A model generated the notes under the pieces. The model did no database searches. It was not told the DNA's origin and was given only the letters and a program-made list of their open reading frames with translations. A stretch of 64,000 nt of DNA from Prevotella sp. (GTDB lineage: Bacteria; Bacteroidota; Bacteroidia; Bacteroidales; Bacteroidaceae): assembly GCA_017623155.1 (NCBI GenBank), contig JAGAPR010000003.1, forward strand, positions 124,001-188,000, read 5' to 3'. Below are positions 40,495 through 49,159 of this stretch, piece by piece (the stretch's first letter is position 1; the number at the start of each line of letters is the position of its first letter). The position numbers were made by a program, and so were the translations under genes.

Positions 40495-41094
40495 ATGAAA
40501 AAATTAAAGTTTTTGGCAATGCTCATGTTTGCCATGTCAGCTTGTTTTACGTTTACGGCTTGCAGTGATGATGACGATGAAGGCGGTAACGGAGGAAACA
40601 AAGGAAACGGCGTTTTCTCTGTTGTCAACGGCACATCGAAGTCGGGGTTCAACTATGGTACCTGGCATATAGAGGAAAGTGGAACGCAGAATGCCTTTTA
40701 TAGCATGGAGTTTTATACGTTTGATATATACTCGGCATGCATGAATGGCGATTTCAGCATTATGGGCCGTGGATTTTCTGTAGTATATATAGACCTTAAT
40801 GTGCCGGTTTCATCCGCATCGCTGCCTACCGGAGAGTTCGCCCCGGGAGATTATAGTGTATACAGTGCGTTCAATATATCGGCATCGGTAACAGAAGGTT
40901 CAAACCAGTATGAGAAGGTGTCAGGCACAGGAAACGGCAATCTTGTCATAACGGAGAACGGCGGGAAGTATACCGTCAGCATAGCCAATATGAAGGTTGT
41001 GGATAATAATGGCGACAGCAACACTTTCTATTCGGGCTCATTCTCGTTTACCGGCACGATGCGTAAGTTTGATCCCAACGAATATGGAGAGTAA
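40495..41094 (+). CDS. Hypothetical lipoprotein
   Basis: 199 aa from the ATG at 40495, chosen because the signal peptide begins there and the promoter lies at 40442. Lipobox FTAC gives Cys23, followed by an acidic/Gly linker (SDDDDEGGNGGNKGNG) typical of surface-exported lipoproteins. The rest is a single beta-rich domain (WHIEESGTQNAFYSMEFYTF; ASLPTGEFAPGDYSVYSAFN; GSFSFTGTMRKF). I do not recognise the family. It has its own promoter and terminator. Confidence 0.75.
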   Translation: MKKLKFLAMLMFAMSACFTFTACSDDDDEGGNGGNKGNGVFSVVNGTSKSGFNYGTWHIEESGTQNAFYSMEFYTFDIYSACMNGDFSIMGRGFSVVYIDLNVPVSSASLPTGEFAPGDYSVYSAFNISASVTEGSNQYEKVSGTGNGNLVITENGGKYTVSIANMKVVDNNGDSNTFYSGSFSFTGTMRKFDPNEYGE

Positions 41095-41125
41095 CGGAGC
41101 GGCCAAGTTTACTTCGTGAAAAGTA

Positions 41126-41170
41126 AGAGCCGTGTCAGTCCCGCTTGCGGGCGACACGGCTCTTTCTTTT
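41126..41170 (+). terminator. Terminator of the small lipoprotein gene
   Basis: AGAGCCGTGTC (41126-41136) with GACACGGCTCT (41153-41163), inner CCCGC/GCGGG, then TTCTTTTT. Confidence 0.85.
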
Positions 41171-41217
41171 TAATGCCTTTGTGTTTTTATCTTAATAGAA
41201 GCTCTATGGTCCGGCGT

Positions 41218-41253
41218 TTCTCCTCCCATTCGTGGAGGTCGCGGGAGGGGCTC
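41218..41253 (-). repeat. Half copy of the palindromic repeat (reverse)
   Basis: TTCTCCTCCCATTCGTGGAGG then GGGAGGGGCTCC, ending 5 bp from the stop codon of the M6 peptidase gene. Confidence 0.65.
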
Positions 41254-41258
41254 CCCCC

Positions 41259-43985
41259 CTATTTCACTATCTTGCCTTTGCCCGGCACGATGTATATCCC
41301 TTTCTTATGATTGCCCTTCGATACCTTTCTTCCCGACAGGTCGTAGAGGTCGGTATTGCGGTCGGCATCATTGCGAATGTCGGCGATGCCGCTGGTGTTG
41401 CCCGATGTCACGACGACGCTCTCGGCCGATGGCAGCGACCGGCGGCCGGACGACGTGGCCGAAACGCGCAGGCCGTAGGTGGCGTTATGGTCGAGAGATC
41501 TGAACGTGAACGACTGCACGTTGCCCGTTTGCAGGCCGTTGTAGGCCTCAACCGGCGTGCGCACGGTTCCGAGAACGCTCGCTTTCACATCGTCGACGAG
41601 CAGGAAACCGCTCTCGCGGGCAAATCTCACTCTCACCCGTTCGGCCGGTTCAAATGCGGCTTCGGCCGTGCCTCCCGCCGTTTCCGGCGTTATCACGGAG
41701 GCTTCCACCCACTGTCCGTCGACGAGACGGTCGATACATACGCTTCCCTTTCCGTTTCTCATCCGGCACCAAAGCGACAGACCGTTAATCATACTGTCGG
41801 GATAAGCGATTTCGAGACAATCGCCGTCGGCCGACATTCGCAGCGACGGAGCAGCCTCGCCATAGTATCCGCTGATGGAATAAAACGATGTTCCGGCGGT
41901 CGACCACAGCTCGGGCATGCCCTCGGCGAGTTCTCCGAAGTCATAACCGGAAGTCTCGGCGTTGGCAGACAGCGAGTGTTTGCAGAGGCTTACGACATAT
42001 CCGTCGGCACCGTCAACGGCATCCCATGCGGCGGTAAAGCCGTCGGAATACAGTTCGGCGACCATCAATCCCGTGGGAATGACCTTTTCAAAGGCCAGTT
42101 CGAGCGTTGTCACGACTGCCGTTCGCGGCTCCGAGCGATAGCTGCCGAAGCCCGCCACTACGCTGACGGTATACTCCGTGGCCGGCAGAAGGCCCGTCAC
42201 GGCCACGCTTTGCGCCCCGCCATACTCGGCGTTGTCGAAGCCCGGTACAGGCGTTTGCGTGCCGTCGGCTCCCGTCGTGCTCACATTCACGATATAATAT
42301 GCCGCGGAAGGCACCTCGCTCCACGCCATCACAAAACTGCTGTCGGCCGTTTCCGTTATCGAGACAGCCTCGGGAGCCGGTTGCTTATAGCCGGTGTTGG
42401 CAAACGCGAAACGTATCGTCTCGGCGCGCTCCACGACATCATCGAGCGCGAGCAGCGTGCTGCCGTCCCATGCTTTCATGTCAAACTGCCTTATATTGTC
42501 CGTTCCGGGGAACGGGTCGGCCTTGCGCGTGCCGGTATTTCTCACCCCGTCGGCGGGCACAATGTCCACTCTCTGGTGATTGGCGATTGTGTTCACCGTG
42601 TTGTTTGTCCATGCATCCCTGTCCATGTCAATGTGCCATACGAGCATGCCGTGGCCGGGGAGAAAAGCGTCCCAGCCCGTCTGCTGACGGTTCTCGAATA
42701 TGAAATACTCGTTTTCGTTGCCCGGCACGGTGACGCGGAATGCCGCGTTGGCCTGTTTCAGGTCGGCAAGCGTCTTCACTCCCGCCTCGTCCGGCGCGAT
42801 GTCGGTATACGACAGCCAGCCGAGTTCGGCACGCTCAAAGGCCGAGAACACCGGCGGAGTGTTGCCGTCGTTGTTATATGAGCCTGTGGCCATGGTGTCC
42901 CACTCGCCCACGGTGAATGTTCGCGAGTCGGCGGAATCGTAGTGATCGGCAAGTCCGAGCACGTGGCCGAACTCATGAACGAACGTACCTATGCCGGCGG
43001 GGATTTTTTTCGTGGGATGATAACGCACCTCGTTGCTGCACGCATAATGGTTTATTCTCTTGCCGTCGCATGCCAACTCCACGCCCCGGTCGGCCAATTC
43101 GGCCGAATGGGGCCATATAGACAGCGTGGCTCCGGGACTGTCGGCCTGTCCGGGACCGGCGTAGAAACAGTATATATTGTCCACATATCCGTCGCCGTCG
43201 CCGTCAAACTGAGTGAAATCCACGGTTTCATCGATGGCTTTACACGCTTCCACAATCATCTCGTGGGCATAATAATCCATGCCGGGATAGTCGCCGCCGT
43301 AGTAATCGGCCGACTTTTCCAGCTTTATCGGGCCCACAACGACAAACTCGGGGTCGAACAAACCGTTTGAACTCGCAAGGTAAAAGTCGCGCGCGCTGCC
43401 CGTCGCCCCATTGTCATACGTGAAACCTTCCTCGTTGAGCATGCGGGTATAGAAGTCGTGCGGGTTGTATGTCGTGGTGAAAGCGAGGTCGTCGAACTCC
43501 ACAAGCACCACGAGGGTTTTCTGCTTTCCTGTTGTCGGGAAGTCGGTGAGCTTTATGCGTTGCATCTTGTCTGCCCCGCTTCCGGCTCCAGCTGCGCCCT
43601 GCGACGCATTGCCCGCCGTGCCGTTTTTCATTGTCGTGGCGAGCGCGGCACGCTCTATCCGCGCTATGTCGAGCGTGCCGATATATGCCTTTGCCCTGCT
43701 GTCGCGCTGCCGTGCGTCGGCCGCCGATATGCCGCTGCCCTCAAATCGGCCGTCGGCAGAGAGGCGGGCATACTCGAAATTGCGCGTGGCGGCATTGTAA
43801 TAAAGCGGAATGCCGTCGGCCGTCAGTGTGACATGCGCGTGCTCGTCGCCCGCCATGACCACAGTGATATAGCTTCCGTCGGCCTGTCGCACGAGCTTGG
43901 GACGCGGATCGGCCGGCACGGCCACGGCCGTTTGCGACAGAGTGACTGCCGCCATTACGGTGAGTGTAAGTTGTTTTATGTTCAT
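41259..43985 (-). CDS. M6 family secreted metalloprotease with C-terminal sorting-type motif
   Basis: 908 aa from the ATG at 43985, where a signal peptide starts (MNIKQLTLTVMAAVTLSQT); upstream in-frame codons are not credible. The M6 zinc site HEFGHVLGLADHYD is near residue 334, within a catalytic domain from about 140 to 440. Two fibronectin-III-like or jelly-roll regions follow (near 510-600 and 600-850). The end, LYDLSGRKVSKGNHKKGIYI then VPGKGKIVK, has the GRKV...GIYIV pattern of type IX secretion-type A tails, so export to the surface is likely (inference). A possible host- or prey-protein-degrading enzyme. Confidence 0.88.
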   Translation of the reverse strand: MNIKQLTLTVMAAVTLSQTAVAVPADPRPKLVRQADGSYITVVMAGDEHAHVTLTADGIPLYYNAATRNFEYARLSADGRFEGSGISAADARQRDSRAKAYIGTLDIARIERAALATTMKNGTAGNASQGAAGAGSGADKMQRIKLTDFPTTGKQKTLVVLVEFDDLAFTTTYNPHDFYTRMLNEEGFTYDNGATGSARDFYLASSNGLFDPEFVVVGPIKLEKSADYYGGDYPGMDYYAHEMIVEACKAIDETVDFTQFDGDGDGYVDNIYCFYAGPGQADSPGATLSIWPHSAELADRGVELACDGKRINHYACSNEVRYHPTKKIPAGIGTFVHEFGHVLGLADHYDSADSRTFTVGEWDTMATGSYNNDGNTPPVFSAFERAELGWLSYTDIAPDEAGVKTLADLKQANAAFRVTVPGNENEYFIFENRQQTGWDAFLPGHGMLVWHIDMDRDAWTNNTVNTIANHQRVDIVPADGVRNTGTRKADPFPGTDNIRQFDMKAWDGSTLLALDDVVERAETIRFAFANTGYKQPAPEAVSITETADSSFVMAWSEVPSAAYYIVNVSTTGADGTQTPVPGFDNAEYGGAQSVAVTGLLPATEYTVSVVAGFGSYRSEPRTAVVTTLELAFEKVIPTGLMVAELYSDGFTAAWDAVDGADGYVVSLCKHSLSANAETSGYDFGELAEGMPELWSTAGTSFYSISGYYGEAAPSLRMSADGDCLEIAYPDSMINGLSLWCRMRNGKGSVCIDRLVDGQWVEASVITPETAGGTAEAAFEPAERVRVRFARESGFLLVDDVKASVLGTVRTPVEAYNGLQTGNVQSFTFRSLDHNATYGLRVSATSSGRRSLPSAESVVVTSGNTSGIADIRNDADRNTDLYDLSGRKVSKGNHKKGIYIVPGKGKIVK

Positions 43986-44075
43986 AACATTGCCTGTTTT
44001 TATTGTCCGGCGGCATGCGGTGACAACCGGGATATGTCCGGTCACAGCGTCACGGCCGCCCTTTTTCGTTAAAAC

Positions 44076-44130
44076 AAAAGCGGGACGGAGCGCCGTTGCC
44101 TTTCGGCCCCGTTGCATCCGCCCCGCTTTT
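44076..44130 (-). terminator. Terminator between the GLUG-protein and M6 genes
   Basis: AAAAGCGGG (44076-44084) and CCCGCTTTT (44122-44130) close a longer GC-rich hairpin; T-rich on the minus strand. No promoter was seen for the M6 gene, so some read-through from 47678 is possible. Confidence 0.6.
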
Positions 44131-44153
44131 ATCGGTTGTCGATTATCGTTTTG

Positions 44154-47100
44154 TTATTTGATGATAAACTTGCTTGTCGTCGTGTTGCCTGCGGCATCGG
44201 TGGCGGTAACCACATATATGCCCTTGGTTAGGCCTGCGGTTGCCACTGTTGAGCCGGCATTGCCTGCCACAATCTGACCGTTGATGTTGTAAAGAGCAAT
44301 CTTGGAGGCTCCGGCAGCTGTTATCTCGCCACCGCGGAACGTGATTGTCAGCCTGTCGCTGTCGGCTGTTATATCATCGATAGCGGTGGTAACACCGTTT
44401 ATCAGGCATGTGGCGGTGAGGTCGCCGGCTGTCACCGTGATTGTGGCAACACCCGTTTTCTTGCACTTAACCTCTATCGTCACGTTGTTGTCGCCCTCTT
44501 CCACGATTACGGCCTCGGCCACGCTGTTGTCGGAAGACACTGCTTCTATCAGGCTCGGGTCGGCTCCGTAGAGTGTGGCAATGATGCGCACGCTCTCGTT
44601 TTCAACCACATTGACAGCCGTTTGGCTCAGTGTCAGCACCATGGGGATGTTCTCGTAATAGAGAACGGGCATGCTCTCGGCCTCTTTCCACGGTGTTGCC
44701 GCATTGTTGCCGTATGCGAAACCGAGACCTTTGAGGAAGTCGGTGGTAATGTCGGCAACGGCTTTCGTGGCGCCTTCAACGCTCTTGTCGTCGGTATACT
44801 CAACGGCTGCATCGTTCCATTTCACGCCTGTCGTGGCGTAGTTCTTGTCGAGTCCTGCGAGCTCTACCGTCGTTCCGTATTCCTCCGCGGCGTTTACCAC
44901 TGTGTATCCGGCTATGCGGTGAACGCTCTTCATGGCCTTTGCGGTGAGGTCTGTCTCCTCGTTTGTATCGGGATCGACGGTCACGTTAGGTTCGGCTTTT
45001 ACCGTAATGTCGGCATTCATGACGTTTCCGACGATTGTATCGCCGTTCTCCACAATCTCGCCGATGATACCGCCGACAGCGAATTTGCCCCAACGTGTGG
45101 GAGCGTCGGCATCGATGGTTCCGTTTACTATACAGTTGAGTATCTTGCCTTTGTTGTTGCTTACGCCGGCGATACCGCCCACGGTGTTACCGGCTTTGAT
45201 GGCAGCATCGACACGACAGTTGGTCACCGAGGCATCTTTTTCCTTGTCGCCGGCAATACCTCCGAGAGTGGTGGCGGCTGTCAGCGAGCCTGTCACGGCA
45301 CCGTTGTTAACGGTTGTACCGGTACGCATGTTACCGACAATACCTCCTACGGTAGATCCTGTCGGCAAATCGATTACTCCGTCAAACGAGCTTGACTCGA
45401 TGGCTGTGTGCATCGTGCCCTGACCGAGCAATCCGCCGATGCAATCCACCGATGCACTTTGGCTCTCGATGCGCGCGCCATATACATGAACGTTTGACAA
45501 AGAGCTTTGTGTCGCCGTTCCGGATACCAGTCCGGCGTATGAATTTCTGTCGTTTACAACCAATGTCGGGTCGCTGATGATGAGGTTCTTGACCTGTGAA
45601 CCGACCTCGGAGTGGCCGAACAGTCCGGTTCTTGTGCCGATGTTGTCGTCTATCACGAAGTTCATCAGTTTGTGACCGTCGCCATCAAGCGTACCGCCGA
45701 ATGTCTCAACGGGTGTCCATGTGCTTATATTGTTCTTCATGTCGATGTCTGCCACCAGCTTATAAGAAGCTTTCGGCTCAACCTGTATCTGCTGCATGTC
45801 GCCGAGAGTGGATATGAGGTACGGGTTGGCTGCCGTTCCGTCGCCGCCTTTCGCGAACTTGTTGAAAGGCAACTTATAGTATTCCAAGATGTATTCGCCC
45901 GTGTTATTGTCCTGATAACCCACGAGGAATGTCGAGTTATCGGTCTTGTTGTCGAGTATCGTTCCTGTCACCATCTTTATATTGTCGTTGCCCACGAACT
46001 TGCGGATAAACTCTCCGTTCTCTTTCGCTATGACAATCATGTTGTCGAGCGCCTCGCTGTCATCGCGCTTTATTTTTGCCATGAAGCAATATTCACGCTC
46101 TTCATCGGTGTCGAATGTATACGGATCCATCGTATCCATGTCGAGAAGCGGTGTGAAGTACTGCGCGTTGGGACCGAGGTTGAACTTGGTGAAGTGATCG
46201 AGTTTAAGGTCGGTGGTGTACCATCCGAGCAATGCTATCACGTTTTTGTCGTCATCTCCTTCGGCATATGACATCTTAATGACATACTGATATGTGTCTC
46301 CCACCGGCGCGCGGTTGAAGTCCATCGTTATCTTGTTGCCGTCGATAGACGAAGGTATGCACGTTTTCTTCTCGCAAGAGGGCAGGTCCACCATCTGGAT
46401 AAAATTGTCGTTGCCTATCTGTTGCAGGAAAGCGTACTGCTCGCTGTGTCCCTTTATCGAAGCCAGCTTGAAGTAGTTGTCTTTCACGTTGTCGCAGATG
46501 GTGTTCACGTATTTGCCTTCCGAGTATACGTTGAAGTAGTATCTGTAACTGTCGCTCGACTTGATGTAGTCGTAGAATATAATTACATGATTTAATTTTC
46601 CGTCGCCGGTGAAGTATCCTTCCGAAAAATCATCATAAGAGAATTCGCCAAACTTTGCGAATGCCGGCCACAGAGCGTCGGCAGATTTCTCGAGAGGCAC
46701 GGCCAAAGAGTCGATGCGATTGAAGTTCTTGTCGTATGTCTCTATCACGTAAGAGTTGTTCTCCGTGGGGATGGGGTCGAGTTCCAGTCCGCTGTCGGGG
46801 TCTATCTGATATCCCGATACCCACGGCTTGTCGTAGTGGGTGATAAGATAATAGGGCGTGCCGTTCACGTCGTATGCGTGGAACGCTGCGCCATCGGAGT
46901 AGTTGATTCTATCGAAATCAATCTTGAAAGTATGCTCCAACTCGGGTGTCGTGCCGTTCCATCCGGCCGGTTTGTACACATCCACCTGTATGTAGGGGGC
47001 TTCCCCACTTATATACGAGTTGGTGATGAGCAGACGCTGATACACGTCCCAAGAGTTTTTCGCAGACTCGGTTATCTGACCGGCGCCTTTAAACGCGGCC

Positions 47101-47678
47101 ACTTTCTTGCCTTCCATGTTGTAGGCGAATGTCGAGTCGACGTTTACTCCCGGCTTCGGCACTTCATGATAGTATAATTGCAACTCAAACGTCTTGTCGT
47201 TCTTGTCGAACAATTTGCTCGTTATCTGTCCGTAAGGCTCAAGCGCATTGACAATCTTACCCTCGGGGATATCGATGTTTATGCGGCCGCGCTCCTTGTG
47301 GTAATTGTCGTATACCACGACCTCCACGGCTCCATAATAGTATTTTTCGCGCGGCGTTATCTTGCGGGTATACATCCATACCGTATGGTCTGGACCCTCG
47401 AGATAACCGAAATCCTCGCCTTTCAATGTGAAAACGGGGTCGTTTGATGCCGCTACACGCTTGGGGGCGTATGATATAGAGGCAGGAGCGAACCCGGCCT
47501 TTTCAAGACGTTTGGCAACCGGCTGATTTACCAATTGTCCCTTGTTGTGTACTGCCACGAAGTTGCGACCGGCGTTATCAAAACGCTTCAAGCCGTTCGC
47601 AGCCTTGCCCTGAGCACCTGCGTCGACAGCCACACCTGCCAACAATAATGACAGGGCTAAAAGTTTGAACTTTCTCAT
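44154..47678 (-). CDS. Large secreted surface protein with GLUG-like repeats and T9SS type A-like C-terminus
   Basis: 1174 aa from the ATG at 47678. Signal peptide cut near DAGAQ (residue ~23). Residues 60-640 are a large unknown region rich in Tyr and Asp. Residues ~645-930 hold GLUG-type beta-helix repeats, seen as recurrent VGGIVGNMRTGT, LGGIAGDKEKDA, VGGIAGVSNNKG, VGGIIGEIVENG blocks. A Big_2-like domain lies around 1010-1090. The C-terminal ~80 residues (ALYNINGQIVAGNAG ... GIYVVTATDAAGN ... KFIIK) match type IX sorting domains. Probably an adhesin or carbohydrate-binding surface protein. TAACTTTG promoter at 47744-47751. Confidence 0.8.
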   Translation of the reverse strand: MRKFKLLALSLLLAGVAVDAGAQGKAANGLKRFDNAGRNFVAVHNKGQLVNQPVAKRLEKAGFAPASISYAPKRVAASNDPVFTLKGEDFGYLEGPDHTVWMYTRKITPREKYYYGAVEVVVYDNYHKERGRINIDIPEGKIVNALEPYGQITSKLFDKNDKTFELQLYYHEVPKPGVNVDSTFAYNMEGKKVAAFKGAGQITESAKNSWDVYQRLLITNSYISGEAPYIQVDVYKPAGWNGTTPELEHTFKIDFDRINYSDGAAFHAYDVNGTPYYLITHYDKPWVSGYQIDPDSGLELDPIPTENNSYVIETYDKNFNRIDSLAVPLEKSADALWPAFAKFGEFSYDDFSEGYFTGDGKLNHVIIFYDYIKSSDSYRYYFNVYSEGKYVNTICDNVKDNYFKLASIKGHSEQYAFLQQIGNDNFIQMVDLPSCEKKTCIPSSIDGNKITMDFNRAPVGDTYQYVIKMSYAEGDDDKNVIALLGWYTTDLKLDHFTKFNLGPNAQYFTPLLDMDTMDPYTFDTDEEREYCFMAKIKRDDSEALDNMIVIAKENGEFIRKFVGNDNIKMVTGTILDNKTDNSTFLVGYQDNNTGEYILEYYKLPFNKFAKGGDGTAANPYLISTLGDMQQIQVEPKASYKLVADIDMKNNISTWTPVETFGGTLDGDGHKLMNFVIDDNIGTRTGLFGHSEVGSQVKNLIISDPTLVVNDRNSYAGLVSGTATQSSLSNVHVYGARIESQSASVDCIGGLLGQGTMHTAIESSSFDGVIDLPTGSTVGGIVGNMRTGTTVNNGAVTGSLTAATTLGGIAGDKEKDASVTNCRVDAAIKAGNTVGGIAGVSNNKGKILNCIVNGTIDADAPTRWGKFAVGGIIGEIVENGDTIVGNVMNADITVKAEPNVTVDPDTNEETDLTAKAMKSVHRIAGYTVVNAAEEYGTTVELAGLDKNYATTGVKWNDAAVEYTDDKSVEGATKAVADITTDFLKGLGFAYGNNAATPWKEAESMPVLYYENIPMVLTLSQTAVNVVENESVRIIATLYGADPSLIEAVSSDNSVAEAVIVEEGDNNVTIEVKCKKTGVATITVTAGDLTATCLINGVTTAIDDITADSDRLTITFRGGEITAAGASKIALYNINGQIVAGNAGSTVATAGLTKGIYVVTATDAAGNTTTSKFIIK

Positions 47679-47743
47679 AAACAATTATTTACATTAAAAT
47701 GATTTATATCACGATTTTTACAATATCGTATAATTCCAACTTG

Positions 47744-47751
47744 CAAAGTTA
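47744..47751 (-). promoter_or_regulatory. -7 element of the GLUG-repeat protein gene
   Basis: TAACTTTG on the minus strand; predicted leader about 60 nt. Confidence 0.6.
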
Positions 47752-47840
47752 ATCATTTATCGCCACATACATTGTTTATATGGCATTTATAGCCGGTTTT
47801 TAACGCTTTTTATTGACATGACGATTGAAACAAACAAAAA

Positions 47841-47882
47841 TCGTATCCTCTTTCCCGATGATTTCACGGGAAAAAGGATACG
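47841..47882 (-). terminator. Terminator after the DUF4878 gene
   Basis: TCGTATCCT...TTTCCC with GGGAAA...AGGATACGA, flanked by A and T tracts on both sides, so it can work in both directions. Confidence 0.8.
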
Positions 47883-47973
47883 AAAAACATTTTTATCACG
47901 ATAGATATATCATGACATGCCGGCTTCTTCATACCGGCAACCGGCAGGAGTATGCTTTCCGGCCGGCAATCGT

Positions 47974-48381
47974 TTACTTGCCGATGTCAAGCCGCCAGTC
48001 GCCGCTGTCGTTCTTCATGAGCTTCACTTTCGACTTCTCGGTATCGCCGTTTCCGAAAGTTATCTCCATATTCACCACAGCGCTCTTGCCGTCTTCGGCT
48101 ATCTCCTCGCTCAGAACTTTATATGACGCGATGCCGTCATTCTTCTCAACCTTTTTCGACAGCTTGCTTTCGAGCAGCCCAGCAAGTTCCTCGCGAGCCT
48201 TGTCTACATCCATGTCTTCTTTCTTCTGAAATTCCACCAAGTCGGCATAGCCCTTATAGTCTTTGTCTTTAAGGCATTTCACGGCTTTCTCGGCAACATC
48301 GCCCGGAGTGCTTCCGCCGCTGCATGCCGCCATCACAAACATCACCACTACGAGTGACAATAGTCCTAATAATTTCTTCAT
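47974..48381 (-). CDS. DUF4878 domain-containing lipoprotein
   Basis: 135 aa. Lipobox MAAC gives Cys20. The domain starts at residue ~26 with TPGDVAEKAVKCLKDKDYKG, a helix-rich first half, and ends with the strand KVKLMKNDSGDWRLDIGK, the typical DUF4878 (SnoaL/NTF2-like) pattern. Function unknown. It is probably co-transcribed with the YiiX-like gene 46 bp upstream and ended by the terminator at 47841-47882. Confidence 0.82.
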   Translation of the reverse strand: MKKLLGLLSLVVVMFVMAACSGGSTPGDVAEKAVKCLKDKDYKGYADLVEFQKKEDMDVDKAREELAGLLESKLSKKVEKNDGIASYKVLSEEIAEDGKSAVVNMEITFGNGDTEKSKVKLMKNDSGDWRLDIGK

Positions 48382-48427
48382 AATCGCTAATTGTTTTTGG
48401 TTAATAATGTTGTTTTATAAGAATATG

Positions 48428-49054
48428 CTAAAATTCGGCAATCACCCTCAATCGCGGCGAGCGCACGAAATCAGACGGATACATGACGCTGTCGTATCGG
48501 AAACCGGGCATTTCCACTTTGTGACGCACGCCGCCGGTAAGAGGACGGCCCGCAGCGGAGTAGACATGCTCCACCAATTCGCAACAGTACATCCTCACGG
48601 TATCGGCATCATCGTAGTCATGGTCGAAACCGGTGCCACGCCTGTAAACCGCCACGGCCGCACGTGCCGCCCTCGATGCCGCCGCACTGTCGGCCGTACG
48701 CATCACCAAACCGGCTCCGGCATTCATCGACGAGAAGAATTTTTCGGGCCGTTCCATCTTCACACGGTCGGAATCGCCGGGAAAATCATGCTCGTCGGGC
48801 ACGGCGTGCACTATCATCTTCGTGCCGGCCGAATCGACAACGATACCAAGATGCGAATATGTGCCGCCACGATCGGCGAACATCACGGCATGACTCGTAA
48901 TCCCGCCACCCTGTCTGAACACCACATCGCCGGCCTTGAGCTCCACCGTCGGCGGCAATATGCACCGCTCGCCCCGCCTGCCGATGCAGCAAACGGACAG
49001 TATCGCAAAAGCCGCTGCCGCGACATGCTTTACCCGTATCATAGTTTGCGCCAT
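48428..49054 (-). CDS. YiiX/YebB-like NlpC/P60-type cysteine hydrolase
   Basis: 208 aa from the ATG at 49054; a TTG 18 bp upstream is less likely, and an ATG at 49042 is an alternative. The N-terminal hydrophobic segment (AAAAFAILSVCCIG) suggests export, possibly as a lipoprotein (Cys of VCC). The permuted papain-like fold is shown by LKAGDVVFRQGGGITSHAV near 41-59, the His in TYSHLGIVV near 66-74, and the Cys in MYCCELVEHVY near 160-170. Related enzymes act on peptidoglycan peptides or lipids; the substrate is unknown. Confidence 0.82.
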   Translation of the reverse strand: MAQTMIRVKHVAAAAFAILSVCCIGRRGERCILPPTVELKAGDVVFRQGGGITSHAVMFADRGGTYSHLGIVVDSAGTKMIVHAVPDEHDFPGDSDRVKMERPEKFFSSMNAGAGLVMRTADSAAASRAARAAVAVYRRGTGFDHDYDDADTVRMYCCELVEHVYSAAGRPLTGGVRHKVEMPGFRYDSVMYPSDFVRSPRLRVIAEF

Positions 49055-49077
49055 ACGTTTTCTTGCCGACAATATAC

Positions 49078-49108
49078 GAAAAAAAGCGATACCGCACCGT
49101 GTACCGCT
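49078..49108 (-). terminator. Terminator of the DEAD-box helicase gene
   Basis: AGCGATAC (49085-49092) with GTACCGCT (49101-49108), 8 bp including one G-U pair; a 7-nt A run at its left gives a T tract on the minus strand. Confidence 0.65.
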
Positions 49109-49159
49109 TTCCTATTTAATTATTTTTAACTACTTGAGCACCGATATACGCGGCATTCA

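Noticed and set aside
41232-42881. 549-aa open frame on the plus strand inside the M6 peptidase gene
   Set aside because: Antisense shadow; the opposite strand carries the zinc motif, signal peptide and sorting tail.
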